Below the pieces are notes generated by a model. The model made no database searches, was not told the origin of the DNA, and saw nothing but the letters and a program-made list of their open reading frames with translations. A program made the position numbers and the translations under genes. A stretch of 64,000 bases of DNA, taken from the NCBI GenBank assembly GCA_027382625.1, contig JAJKFJ010021767.1, forward strand, positions 206,942 through 270,941, given 5' to 3'. Origin of the DNA: Tetmemena sp. SeJ-2015. Taxonomy: Eukaryota > Ciliophora > Spirotrichea > Sporadotrichida > Oxytrichidae. Of this stretch, positions 45,362-56,422 are shown in pieces. Numbering within the stretch: the stretch's first letter is position 1; each line of letters begins with the position of its first letter.

Positions 45362-46000
45362 ATGTTAATCTTCGAAATAATAGACGAGAACGAAGAGAAA
45401 CTGGTCTTTTATCAAATTCAATCTCGACAGCTCTATATTTTAAAATCTGAAGAAGAGTATAGCCAGAACCATAAGCCATTCCCTAAAATATAATAGAAAC
45501 TGTAACTTCATTTATAATTCTATATATTTGGATTGAGCCTGCGCGCAGATAAAAACTGAGAGGAATGAATGGCCGGACTGAGAGAAGAAACCCGTTAGGA
45601 GGAAGAGTAGAAATACTCCTATGATATATAGCCCTATCATTGTTCGTTTCTATGCCTCTTTGTACAACTCACTCGTGTAGAATACATAATTATGGCAAAT
45701 AATTGCACTTTATTTTTAAGAAGTAATTTTCAGATTTGATTAGCAAATTATTGCCAAGGAAAACATCTTGAGTCACAAATTGCAAGGGGTTGAATTCCTG
45801 AAGGAAGATGTCGCTTAATGGAAAAAAGAGTTAAATATTTTTGCAAAATAATTTAGCTTAACTTGTTTAGGAAATGATGCATGTTTCGCTTCGTAAGTTA
45901 AATCTTAAAACTTATATTTTATCTATTTTTCAAATAAAAAGTAAATACACTTTGATGAGGCAGCTCTTGGTGGAAAGTTTGAGAATGCAGACTTTAAATT
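45362..46000 (+). CDS. Small hypothetical protein, interrupted
   Basis: ATG 45362 opens MLIFEIIDENEEKLVFYQIQ and then SRQLYILKSEEEYSQNHKPF. After an interruption near 45495-45545 the frame resumes with AGLREETRQEEEQKYSYDIQ, YHCSFLCLFVQLTRVEYI, IIAKENILSHKLQGVEFLKE and DVAQWKKELNIFAKQFSLTC, then FDEAALGGKFENADF near 45955. The REETRQEE stretch superficially resembles a Nudix box but lacks the Gly and hydrophobic positions, so I do not assign it. The 3' end is uncertain, because no TGA closes the frame before AT-rich DNA. Confidence 0.5.
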
Positions 46001-46490
46001 ATTAATCTTCTTTGTTTATAGTATTATAAATAAGAAAATAAGTTATTATTCAGACAAATTTTATTAATCAGATATAAAAATTACTAATTTACTCCATTAA
46101 TAATAATCACCTTTACTACCATTTGAGAACTGCCACTTTGTGGCTAACTTTTTAACCATATTATTGCGATAATTAAAAAAAAACAATCATAAATCTATAC
46201 AACAAATGATAAAATATAGAGTAGCAAAAATTTTAATCATCACCAAAATAAAAAGTTTATGATAAAATTATGGAACCGAGAATAAAGTTAACAATTTCGT
46301 TTTTAAAAATTAATTGCAGATTCTATTCTGAGAATAATTAGTTTTAACTTAGATTATTATAATTGGAAATCATAAAAGTTAAGACATGCTAAAAATACTC
46401 ATTTCGCCCTTTCGCAATTTACCTAATACTCTACCGCAATTAATTTAAAATTCTTTTTTTTCAATTCTTAATCTGCATAGCAAAATCGAA
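46001..46490. other. AT-rich DNA without a gene
   Basis: 490 bp of AT-rich DNA with no coding-like frame, inverted repeat or tandem repeat that I can support. Confidence 0.5.
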
Positions 46491-46800
46491 ATGATTTACT
46501 TAATAGCTTGGATCCGCTCTTTTGATCTGCCCTGTAATGGTTTAAAGTGGTAACTTACTTTATCAAAACTTGGATCTCTAAATTTATTTACCCTCTACTC
46601 GTGACTTCGAAAATCCCACTGTGACTTCTCCAGATACATAAAAGTACTAGACTTTGGCAATTCCAGGTTTCTATAATTTCTTCAATGGGAATATTGTCCT
46701 CTTTTAAGATAAGATCAAATATTCTGTTAAAAGTATCAGCGAAATTCCTATCTTTATTAGAGGGGGCCACATCGTTCCCTTCTAAAATGGTAAAAAATTT
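46491..46800 (-). CDS. Orphan coding fragment, minus strand
   Basis: The frame reading ILEGNDVAPSNKDRNFADTF, NRIFDLILKEDNIPIEEI and IETWNCQSLVLLCIW has good coding character with Q codons read through. It has neither a secure start (upstream is AT-rich) nor a recognised family. It may be a lone MDS of a scrambled gene or a small gene whose ends were missed. Confidence 0.35.
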
Positions 46801-46865
46801 AAATCAGATTTTATCTTAGATATTTTGTATTAAACATTTTGTAAAAAAGAATCTTTATTTCGAAA

Positions 46866-47600
46866 ATGATGAAGATTGAATTTATAAATGTTACTGAATA
46901 TAATTCAAAGAACGATTTTAGAGATAAAAAGATTCTGAACACAGTCGATTTGAGAAACAAGCTAAGCGTTGATCTTCTAGTTGCTTTTGAAAATCTTTAA
47001 CTAAGAAATAGTAAACTTCTCATTAAAATACTATATAAATTATCAATTGTTCATTCAAATGCTCTCGAAGGGCTTTTTCATCATAGATGACGGGCTAAGC
47101 GATCAAGATAAGTAGGAATTCAATCGATTCGATATTACTGTTAACTTAACTTTCATGAGAAATAGTTCTTATACATACGACTTAACAATATCAAAAAAAT
47201 GAGAAAGAAAATTATAATTTGATTATTTGTATCTGTCAATAAGACACACGCTGGATATGATATTTTTTTAAATTTCTATTAATAGTGAATTTAGAAAAAA
47301 AGAGTTATTATATTTTATGAATTACAGCCATCCCCTGTACTTTTATTCAATTAAATTTGCTTTTATGGGTTTTCTGAATTGATACAGATGAACAATGATA
47401 ACTTCTTAATGACTCAGCTTAAGATTAGGGAGGTAACTGTAGACAAGATTTAAGTAGAATCCTAATATGACGATAAAGGGCAATAGAAATAGATTTCTTT
47501 AAATTTGAGAAAAGGAACTAGAATAGTCTGCATTGATGACTTGTTCAAAGATTTTCGTTCATATAATTCGGAGTTCGTGGCCTCTCTATATGTGAGATGA
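46866..47600 (+). CDS. Hypothetical protein in at least three MDSs
   Basis: ATG 46866 opens MMKIEFINVTEYNSKNDF, then LNTVDLRNKLSVDLLVAF. After a short interruption near 47010-47065, KGFFIIDDGLSDQDKQEFNR and FDITVNLTFMRNSSYTYDLT follow. An AT-rich gap (47203-47388) separates these from MNNDNFLMTQLKIREVTVDK, IQVESQYDDKGQQKQISL and VCIDDLFKDFRSYNSEFVAS, with TGA at 47598-47600. Composition suggests a small beta-rich cytosolic protein; no family is recognised. It converges on the MSH6 3' half 104 bp away. Confidence 0.5.
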
Positions 47601-47703
47601 GATATTATTGCTTTATTTTTCTTCTTATTTTTCTTCTTACATTCCATTAAGCGACTATTTAAAAATTGTTTGACTCAAAAAATAATCTCAGAAATACTTC
47701 TTT

Positions 47704-49134
47704 TCATTACATTCTAGCCTCTCTTACCTTTTTAGTGAGCATGTCTATCTTTGTATTGAACTGATCTGACTTCTCCTTTGCAATTTTCAACACTCTCTCC
47801 TCTATTCCAGCTATTTTAGCCACAAAGATTCCAAAACTTTTGGGGGCCACTCCTGGTACGAATTTATACTTAAAGGACACTTTTTCCTCACCCTCGTCAT
47901 AGTTGCTCTTCATGTGATAGAGACCTATCCGGTCCGGCTAATTCACGAAATCCTCTACCAACATATGATAGTGAGTTGTGAAGAGGGCTCTGCATTTTAT
48001 CTTCTCAGCTAGGTAAGTTAGAACTGAATGAGCTATGGAGTATAATATAATGATAGAGATAGAAAATATGAAAAATTTTAAGTAGCCATCAAAAGTTGAA
48101 GTTCCTCTCCCGAGTTCATCCATAATGACCAAAGAATTTTCTGTAGCTTATTCAACAATAGTCTTCGTTTCCTCCAGTTCCACAAAGAAGGTGCTTTTGT
48201 TTTCTAAGATTCTATCACTTGCCCCGATTCGAGTGAAAACTCTGTCGACTATGGTCAATCTACAATAGCTGGCAGGGACATAGCAACCAATCTAAGCCAT
48301 AATTGCTGCTAAGCAAGTCTATCTAAGGAGAGTACTCTTGCCTCCCATATTAGGACCTGTGATAAGCAAAATATTTGGGCTCTACTTTTTCCCTTTGAGA
48401 GAACCCATGATACAATCGTTAGGAATGAATTTTTTGGGTGCTTGGTAGTTGAATACTGAAGTCTTAAGCATCTGCTCCTCCACACAAGGGTGTCTCATAT
48501 CTCTTAACTCAATATAAGGTAGGCCATCGTTGTCAGTAATGATTTCAGGTCTGCTCATCGGGCCGTTATCATCATTAGAGCTGATTATTGATAGAGCAAA
48601 TAAATTTCAAATAATTTATTTGAGCACAAAGGCAATCCAGCTCAGCTGCGCATTAAACAGCCTTAGTAAAGACTGTTCTGTAAGTGTAAAACTTTTTGAA
48701 AATCGTTCTTAGGAAAGGGACAAGTGCATCCTTAAAGAGTTCTTCTGCATCTTCAAGTTGCTCTATCAGTCCTCTTAAGTCATCAGTTTGATAGCGCTTT
48801 CTTCCCTTGGCAGATGAAGTTTAGGAATAGTGACCCGGCACTTTCTTAGTAAGTTCATCTGGCACCTCAATCTCATATCTGAATCTATGAGATCCAGTGG
48901 TGTAATTATTTTCAGAATTATAAGAAGATAGTTTTCACCTTATTGTTTAAACTTTAAATGCAATAATTGAAGAATTCTTCAGCTCTTTTCGCACTTCTTC
49001 TATGTAGTTTTCAATTTTTGATTTAATTCTATTAACTCTTCCATTTGCTTAATCGAAGTCTTCATCTAAACCCGCTTTAGGCTCTGGGACTTTCTTTTTA
49101 CCAACGGTTTTCCAAGTTATCATCTCCTCAAATT
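47704..49134 (-). CDS. MSH6: MSH6-type MutS homolog, C-terminal half (scrambled, inverted MDS block)
   Basis: This is the ATPase half of an MSH6-family mismatch-repair protein. Starting at a pointer (49134-49127) it reads [94 protein letters not shown] (Walker A, near 48340), [35 protein letters not shown] (Walker B, near 48110) and [16 protein letters not shown] (His switch). It ends KKVREARM-Q before TGA 47704-47706. An IES splits STFDGY from [16 protein letters not shown], and others lie near 48560-48680 and 48910. The N-terminal half is on the opposite strand at 53456-56394. Confidence 0.9.
49127..49134 (-). other. Scrambling pointer AATTTGAG (start of MSH6 3' block)
   Basis: On the minus strand the C-terminal block begins with AATTTGAG, encoding part of QEFE. 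The identical 8 bp closes the N-terminal block at 56387-56394, so recombination here with inversion restores the protein. Confidence 0.8.
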
Positions 49135-49433
49135 ACTTAATTCTTATGAAGTTTAATTCATAACTCTCATTTATTTTTAACAATTATTTTTATAAATAAA
49201 TCCTAGTTAAAATTAAGAAACATAAGAGAAAGAAATAAAAAAGTACCTTCCTAAAATTGAAATGAAACAGTGAATGATAAGAATTCTAATTTTAAGATGG
49301 AAATGAACCTCTTTTTATCTTTACTTATTAATTGCATGATGATAATCACAAAAAGAGAAAGAAATTTTATTGTAGAAATTAATCTTACGTTTTGAATTTA
49401 AACGCTTCTGTCTGTGATAATTAAGAAAAATAA

Positions 49434-52400
49434 ATGAAGGCTACACATAAGAGCGAGTATCTCACAGAGTTAGAGGTAAAATAATTATTTCCTAAACACA
49501 TTTTACAGATAAAAGAAGCAAAAGACATCATCATAGAGAGTCACCCTCTTTACTTTAGCAATGTGCCTATAGAGGAAACTCTTCCCTTCATAAAGGTTTG
49601 GAAAGACTTTAAGAACAAAGGCTTCGCAATCATTAGTCCAAGAAAACCAAGGAAGTCCAAGCACAGAGAGCACAAATTATATTAAAGTCTATTTCCTTAT
49701 CAGAGCTTGTAGAGGAAGATGAAGAAATAGATCCTTAGAAAAGTCCGTAACCCCAATTTCAAAGATTTCCAGTTAGCAGATCTCCTGCTCCTGAAATCAA
49801 TACCTCTCCCATCGAGCCTCAAATCAGAAATGAGAACGAAATTAAAGCATTCTCCAGATCGCCAAATGACAGGAGCGTTTCTAATGAGCAAAGGAAAATT
49901 TCCAACTAACTTTTCACTAAGAACAGAAGAAAATCTCATGCAAGGACTCCTAACGATAGATCATTTATACAATCTCAATCTTAGGGAGGCTAAGTAGCTT
50001 AAAATGGGAATCCATCATCTCCTGATAAGAGCCATAAATCTCCAATTAGGAGTTTTATTGCAGAGTCGGATGATATCACTTCTAATTTGAATAGTGTAAA
50101 TCTCCTTCATAGCTTGGCTTTACAAAAATTGAAGAACAAGTATTTCATGTCACTAGGCTATGGTGTCAATGCTTATTTCGACACTTTGGTTTAATTCATC
50201 AAGCTCTTTGGAATAATGGCCTTGATTAACATCTTCATCATGGGTATTTACTTTTCTTATGATGGCATGAGAAGTCTAACTGGTGCGTCACTAACTTCTA
50301 AGTTATCTATTGGAAATTTAGGGTTCTCTCAAACTCACTGTCAAACTGTGAATTATGGTGTGAATTAAGACTTGCTATCTTTCCCATACGGCAAAATTAA
50401 AAAGATAGAGAGCTTTGGCTTGCACGCTTAAACTCAGAACAGCAATTTCACTCTTGAAGATCCTAACGAGCATTTCTTTAGTTTCCTCTCGCCGAGGGAC
50501 AAAGGGATCAGGTGCAAAAATTACGAGTATGACATGTGTAATCGATACATGGATTTAAATTAGGTGGGAAAATTATCTTGATGAGAAATGTCTAGGCAAA
50601 GAGTCTTGCTTTATAGAGGAGTTTAGCTAATTTATGAAGAGCTCAGAATATTTAAAGCAAGAAAGCAATTATGGAAAATGCATCGATGACAATTCCGTAT
50701 TTTTTGTCCAAGTAAGTTGTCTTCAAAATTAGGAGGAGTTAACTCGTAAAGAAGTAGTAGGGTTAGTTATAGGAGCGCTAGTAATAATCCAAGCTATTAT
50801 TTACACTTATTCTATCCAGTAAACCCTAAAGTTATAGTTGCTCTTATTTATTTTTCTTTTACTATGTTTAGTTCAAGAAACATGCATCTGATAAGTATGA
50901 GGAAGTAAGTTTATTTTTTTTAGATCTCAATTTTAAATAATCTCCTTATTAAATAGTGGGACATGCAAAACACGACAACTAGTGATTACACAGTTGAATT
51001 CAAAATACACCCCCAGCTTTATCAAGAGTTTCTACATTAAGATTCCCTAACAGCTTCAACAGTGACATTTGAAAAGTAAAACTCTCAAGCGGATAGCCAA
51101 GGCTTTAGAGGCTCATTACTTAGGGACACTTTGATGAAAACTTAGTCGATCAAATAGACAACAAGTAAAGCTTTCAGATTTAAGGAGTATCTAATATAAC
51201 AGATTGAGAAAACACTTACTGAACGACCAGTCTGTATCGATGATACAATCAATAGGATCAAGATAGTGGACATAATTTTTGCCTTTAAGAGCTCAATGAT
51301 TTTAAAAGACTTGATTTTAAGAGGGTCTTACATAATGAACTCTCAAAACAAGGAACTTATTGAGATTGAGAGATAATTAAATAAGACCATTTCAGAAAAA
51401 GGAGATGAGCTTTCTGAACCAGTGAGAGCCTATATTATATTTGCAGATGAAGAAGGATATTAAAGAGCAGTTAGGATGACTAAGAAAACAGTTTGGGGGA
51501 AGGATGTCGCAGATCAATACTGGCACGGTCTGCCAGTATTTTTTAAGGCAGCACCTGAACCTTCTAATATAATGTGGGAAAATTAATACTTACCAGCCAA
51601 GACTAAAATGTACAGAAAGACAATTACTTTTCTATCAGTGGCATTTATATTGATGACTTAAGTAGCATTCATGTTTTTGGCCACGAAAGCAAGCATTAGA
51701 GTGCAAGACAGATATCCTTTGGTTGACTGTAAAGATGTCTCTTAAGTTTATGGAGAGAACTTTGAGAAATTTGCAGTAATTTAATGGAATGATTTCAAAA
51801 ATGGAATCAATACTGGATAAAGAAGTGGACACTTATGCTTTTGTGATGCCTAGATAAAATAGAATGGATTCATATCTGCTTTCACATCTACATTTTACTC
51901 TAAAAGCAAAAAAGGAGATGAACTCTCTGGAATGATTTGTAAAGATTTATTACTTGGAAAAGGATATTTATTCATAACAAAGATTGGTATCTCTCTCCTG
52001 ATTGTGATTTTCAATTTCATTTTGAGACAGATAATTGTAACTCTTGTAAGCTGGGTGGGGAAAAAGACTTTCTCATCTCAGATGAATACGATTCTGAAGT
52101 TTCTGTTTATTTCTCAATCAATAAATACAGGTGTAATCCTCTTGCTTGTGCATGCAAACTTTGAAAATGCTAATTTCCCTGTTTTAAAGTACATTTTTAA
52201 TGGATCATATCCAGATTTTACAATGGACTGGTATTTCAAAATCGGATCCATTTTTACTTAGACTATTTTAATTCTAGGGCTCTCTCCTCTGATTGATGCT
52301 GGTATGACTATTACTCTGTGCAGACTTAAATAATGGAGAGATAGTGGGCTATTAAGAAAGTAGAATGATTCTGATGAGATCAGATCCTAGTCCAGAACTA

Positions 52401-53300
52401 AGTCTTAATTCATCTAAGCATATTCAGGACCAGAAATGATGCTCCATCATAGATACTCAGGTCTGATAGTTAATGTATTTGTAGCTATGCTCTATGGTGT
52501 GGGTCATGCCCTTGCTTTTTCCTTTAGTCCTTGTCAATTTGTGTATTCAATACAGTGTCGACAGATTGCTCACAGTCTATGTTTTCAAGCAACCTCCTTT
52601 GTTTGATCATTTGATGACTCAGACAACCCTAGACATACTTCAGTGGTGCGTTATCCCTTACCTAGGATTCGGTTATTGGATGCTTAGTAGCAAATAAATC
52701 TTCTCTAACTTGGTCTTCCCAGTCGAATTCAAGAAGGAAATCATTAAAACTGGCCATGACCTTGCAAATCTCTAAGTTGACCATGCCTTGCCAGTTCTTA
52801 TCTTCTTGATAATCGTAGCTATAATCCTTATAGTTGTCTACATCAAATTCATCATTGATACTTATTTCATTACTTCAAGCTAGGAGGAGGAACTCTTGGG
52901 AGTGGAAGGCTTAGTCAAATTTTATAAGAGTCTCTATAAGAGTGACCTCGATTATTGGATCAAAGAGGAGATGCATCTAAGAACTCAGCATGTAAGAATA
53001 ATAATTATTTTAACTGACTTATTTTAGGGTTACAAAAAGTTGAAGGACTTCAGCTTCAGTTAATTAAGGATTGCGAACATTAGTTTCCTAGCCTTTTAAA
53101 AACGACATGAACTCTTAGTCGAGAAGAAAGGGCTGCAAACTGTGGGTTGCTATGATGTTCTTGCATAGCCCAAATACAAAGAGCTTCTTCAGTATGTACC
53201 TCATGCTTGGAGATCTAAAAAGTAGGAAAACAGTGCACGGTATGCTCCTTCAGAGCAACTCAGGTACTATGTTGACTTTCCTTATATGAGAACTGATTGA
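49434..53300 (+). CDS. OSCA/CSC1/TMEM63-type mechanosensitive cation channel
   Basis: The family forms calcium-permeable, osmotically or mechanically gated channels. ATG 49434 (MKATHKSEYLTELE, intron, IKEAKDIIIESHPLYF) starts a polar N-terminus, followed by helix FIKLFGIMALINIFIMGIYF and an extracellular cysteine-bearing loop. A cytosolic domain ends in the family signature APEPSNIMWENQYLP (near 51550). The transmembrane core follows: ITFLSVAFILMTQVAFMF, GISLLIVIFNFILRQIIVTL, FLFISQSINTGVILLLVHAN, FTQTILILGLSPLIDAGMTI, then PLLFPLVLVNLCIQYSVDRL, LTVYVFKQPPLFDHLM and LIFLIIVAIILIVVYIKF. The tail ends at TGA 53298-53300. Length is about 1,200 residues. IESs shift frame near 49680, 50570, 50880-50950 and 52490. 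The gene lies entirely between the two inverted halves of MSH6. Confidence 0.85.
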
Positions 53301-53455
53301 TACCTTCAATTTTTGCTATAAATTTAAGATAATTTCTGAATCATGATGTATTTTTACAATTAAATCAGTCTTAGGAAGCAAACTTGAATTTTAAATTTAA
53401 TTGGAAAGGACATTCGTTTAAATTTGATTTAGATTGACATTTAAAATAAGCCATC

Positions 53456-56394
53456 ATGTAGACGAGAAATAGATCTTCAAACAAAAGCCAACCTCAGGCC
53501 TAGACTAAAAGCGCTTAAAAGGATAAGACTACTACTTAGTCATAGAAGAAAAGGAAATATGATGACTACAAGAGTCAATAATATATCTTATTCTTAGAAA
53601 TTTATACTTTATTATCTAAATACAAGAGCACGAATGTAGTAAAGTCTGATAGTGAGGAGGAGAATAAGCAAAGAGTAACTACTCCAAAAAATCCGAAACC
53701 TTCATCTTAAGCTGCCATAGAATATCAATTCAAATATCTTTTAATTTGGATTAGAAAAGTCTGCAAAATAAGGAAAAATCAAAGAATAAGTATCAAAGAG
53801 GTTTAAGAAAGCTAATGATCATTTGGCAGATGACAAGTCTCACATAGATTTAGATGAAGTGAAGAGTAGATAAAGTAATGCAAGATCAACTGCCAAAAAG
53901 AGAGATCAAAAGATGAAGAGTGATTCTGAATCAGAGGAGGAGGAAAAAAAGTAAACTATAAGAGGAAGGTCAGCCCAAAAATAAAGCAACAAAGGCAATC
54001 TATAAACAGTATTAAAGGAAGAAGCAAAGTCTACTAGAAACTCAAGAGTAGATTCAACAAATAAGAAAAATACGACGGCAAAGCAAGCATCACTCATTTA
54101 TTTAAATTTTATTGTGGCATTACTTTTTGAAGCTAAGTCTCGTAATTCCAAAAGTGCAAAGTCTCAAAAAAGTAAAAGAGGTGCTGCAGACAACGATGAA
54201 TTTGAGAGCGAACCTTATTCAGAGGAGGATTTTATTTTAATTTTTCTTAGGATGAAGACTCTGACTTTGATGAGAATTCAGCTGCAGACGGTGATGAGGA
54301 AAGCTTCTCTGGAGGAGATCTTGAAGATGAAGATTCTTTCGAAGGTTATGATGAAGATGAAGGGTCAGATTTTTCTGGGAAAGGTAGGAAAAAGGGAAGA
54401 GCCTCTTCCAATAGAAGAGGTGGTGGATAATCATAGCACAAAAAACCGACCGGAAGATAATTATATTAATATAGGATATTAAGAGGTAATAAATCAGGTG
54501 CCAACAAATAACAGAGAAGCCAGGTTAAGGAAAGAAACGAGGACGAGGAGTTGAAAGGCTATGAGATTGAAGAATAGATAAACACTAACTTATCATAAGA
54601 GGAGAATGAGAGAGCAAGTCTCTCTAAACTATAATTCAATTTGATATTAACTTCAAAAGATCATTAGAGTTTAACTAGCAAAGAAATATGCTAGATCTAG
54701 TGGATTATAATAAAGACGGCCCTTGGTTCACATAGAAAGAATATATCAAGGATGCAGAGGGCCGCAGACCTGATGAAGAAGACTATGACCCCTCTACTTT
54801 ATATATTCCAGCCAGTGACTACGCTCGTATGACTCCAGGTATGCAGCGCTACTGGGACATTAAGAGCAAAAACTATGACAAGATCGTATTTTATCGCTGG
54901 GGAGAGTGGTTCATTCTATACTACCAAGACTCAGTTGCCTGCTCAAAGATATTAGACTTAGTGATCCCTCCTCGATAATCATAAAGAATGATTGGCTTCC
55001 ATAATAGCCATCTTCAAGAAAATATTGAGAAGCTTATTACTCAAGGTATAAAGTCGCGATTGCAGAGCAAACAGAAACAGGAAAATAACTTAGCTAAAAG
55101 ACTTGCCTAATAGAAAGAGGAGGGAGGATCAACGAATGAAAGTGATCTCAAAGTTGTCAGAAGAGAGATTGCTTAGATTTATAGCAAGGGAACTTTCTAT
55201 AACCTTGAAGATCAGGGAGTAGATTATGATACCAAATACGTTCTTTGCTATGTTCAAGATGACTAGAATAACTTTGGCTTCTGCTACTTTGACACCTCAA
55301 CTCTGAAATTTTATATTGGCTAGTTCGAGGACGACTTTACTTTAAAGTAGTTCAGGACTCTCGCTCTCTAAATTAGACCTGTCGAAGCAGTAGTTCCCTC
55401 AAATTTGAACGACAGAACAGAGAGTATCATGATATTGAGAAACTCTCCTCTACCTCCATCTATGAGCTACTTAAGTATGCAAGAGCTCCATGAGGATGAC
55501 ATTTTAAAACAGAAGATGTCGAAGTATCTAGGAGAAGATCATGAGACTTATCCAAAAGTGCTACAGCAATTACTCTATTCTGAGCATAATAACAAACTGG
55601 CAGTTTAAGCTTTTGGCCTGAGTGTGATATTCTTAGAGTAGCTTCTCCAAGCTGATACCATTCTTCCTGTTGCAGATTTCTATACTCAAGATGAGCATCA
55701 GTAAGAGCTCATGCAATCTACTAACATGGTCATAGATGCTCAAGCAATAGAGCATCTTGAGTTGTTAGAGGTTCCAGGCAGATCCAAGAATCTCAGAGAG
55801 GGCTCCTTTTTCAATTACTTAGCTAAGGGATGTGCAACTCCTTTTGGCAAGAGATTGCTCAAAAGATGCAAGTTATAATAGGCTCTATATATTTTAAGAT
55901 GGGTTGTAGGGCCGCTTAAGGATGCGAATAAGATCAATTAAAGGCTTGATGCAATCACTGACTTGGTTAGGGAGCAACTTGTGAGGGACAAACTTCAGGC
56001 CAAGTTAAAGAAGATTCCCGATATTGAAAGACTACTAAGCAAAATTTATACCTATAGTGCGAAATCCGCTGTCAAAGCAATCTATATTGATATTGCAGTG
56101 CTTACTAGGCTTGACGAATTTTATACCTTGTTGGAAATACTGACTACACTAATCGAGATCATTGAGGATATATTTGAAGGCGATGTGCTTAAAGGATTAA
56201 AGTCTCAGAGACTGAAGGCCCTTGTTTCATTTTCCAAGCACGCAGACTTAAACAAAAGGTAGTCTGCAGCTTAAAAGAGAAAGAGAAGCAGCTCTCGTGC
56301 TTCAGAGAAAAGTAAGAATACAGAAGAGGTCTTGGAGAAAGAGGAAGAAGATGCACTTTTCCCTGATTACAGAAATATCCTTTAGGAATTTGAG
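53456..56394 (+). CDS. MSH6: MSH6-type MutS homolog, N-terminal half (scrambled partner block)
   Basis: ATG 53456 starts a long basic/acidic disordered tail (MQTRNRSSNKSQPQAQTKSA...), normal for MSH6. The mismatch-binding domain begins PWFTQKEYIKDAEGRRPDEE and DYDPSTLYIPASDYARMTPG, then YWDIKSKNYDKIVFYRWGEW. The usual GKFYELYE wedge is GEWFILYY here, so the Phe-X-Glu mismatch wedge is changed. The connector (LKVVRREIAQIYSKGTFYNL, FGFCYFDTSTLKFYIGQFED, RPVEAVVPSNL) and lever (HLELLEVPGRSKNLREGSFF, CATPFGKRLLKRCKL, RLDAITDLVREQLVRDKLQA) follow. The block ends LFPDYRNILQEFE at pointer 56387-56394, where the protein must jump to the inverted block at 49134. IESs interrupt 53576-53625, 53715-53760, 54090-54260 and 55875. 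Confidence 0.88.
56387..56394 (+). other. Scrambling pointer AATTTGAG (end of MSH6 5' block)
   Basis: This partners the same 8 bp at 49127-49134 (minus). Sequence after 56394 no longer matches MSH6, while the minus-strand block picks up exactly at [11 protein letters not shown], as MSH6 proteins require. Confidence 0.8.
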
Positions 56395-56422
56395 ATTGAT
56401 TTTAAATCGCAAATTAGATTCT

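Noticed and set aside
45540..45620. Nudix box in the small gene (REETRQEE)
   Set aside because: The GX5E start and the hydrophobic positions are missing, and the frame around it is interrupted. Not enough for an assignment.
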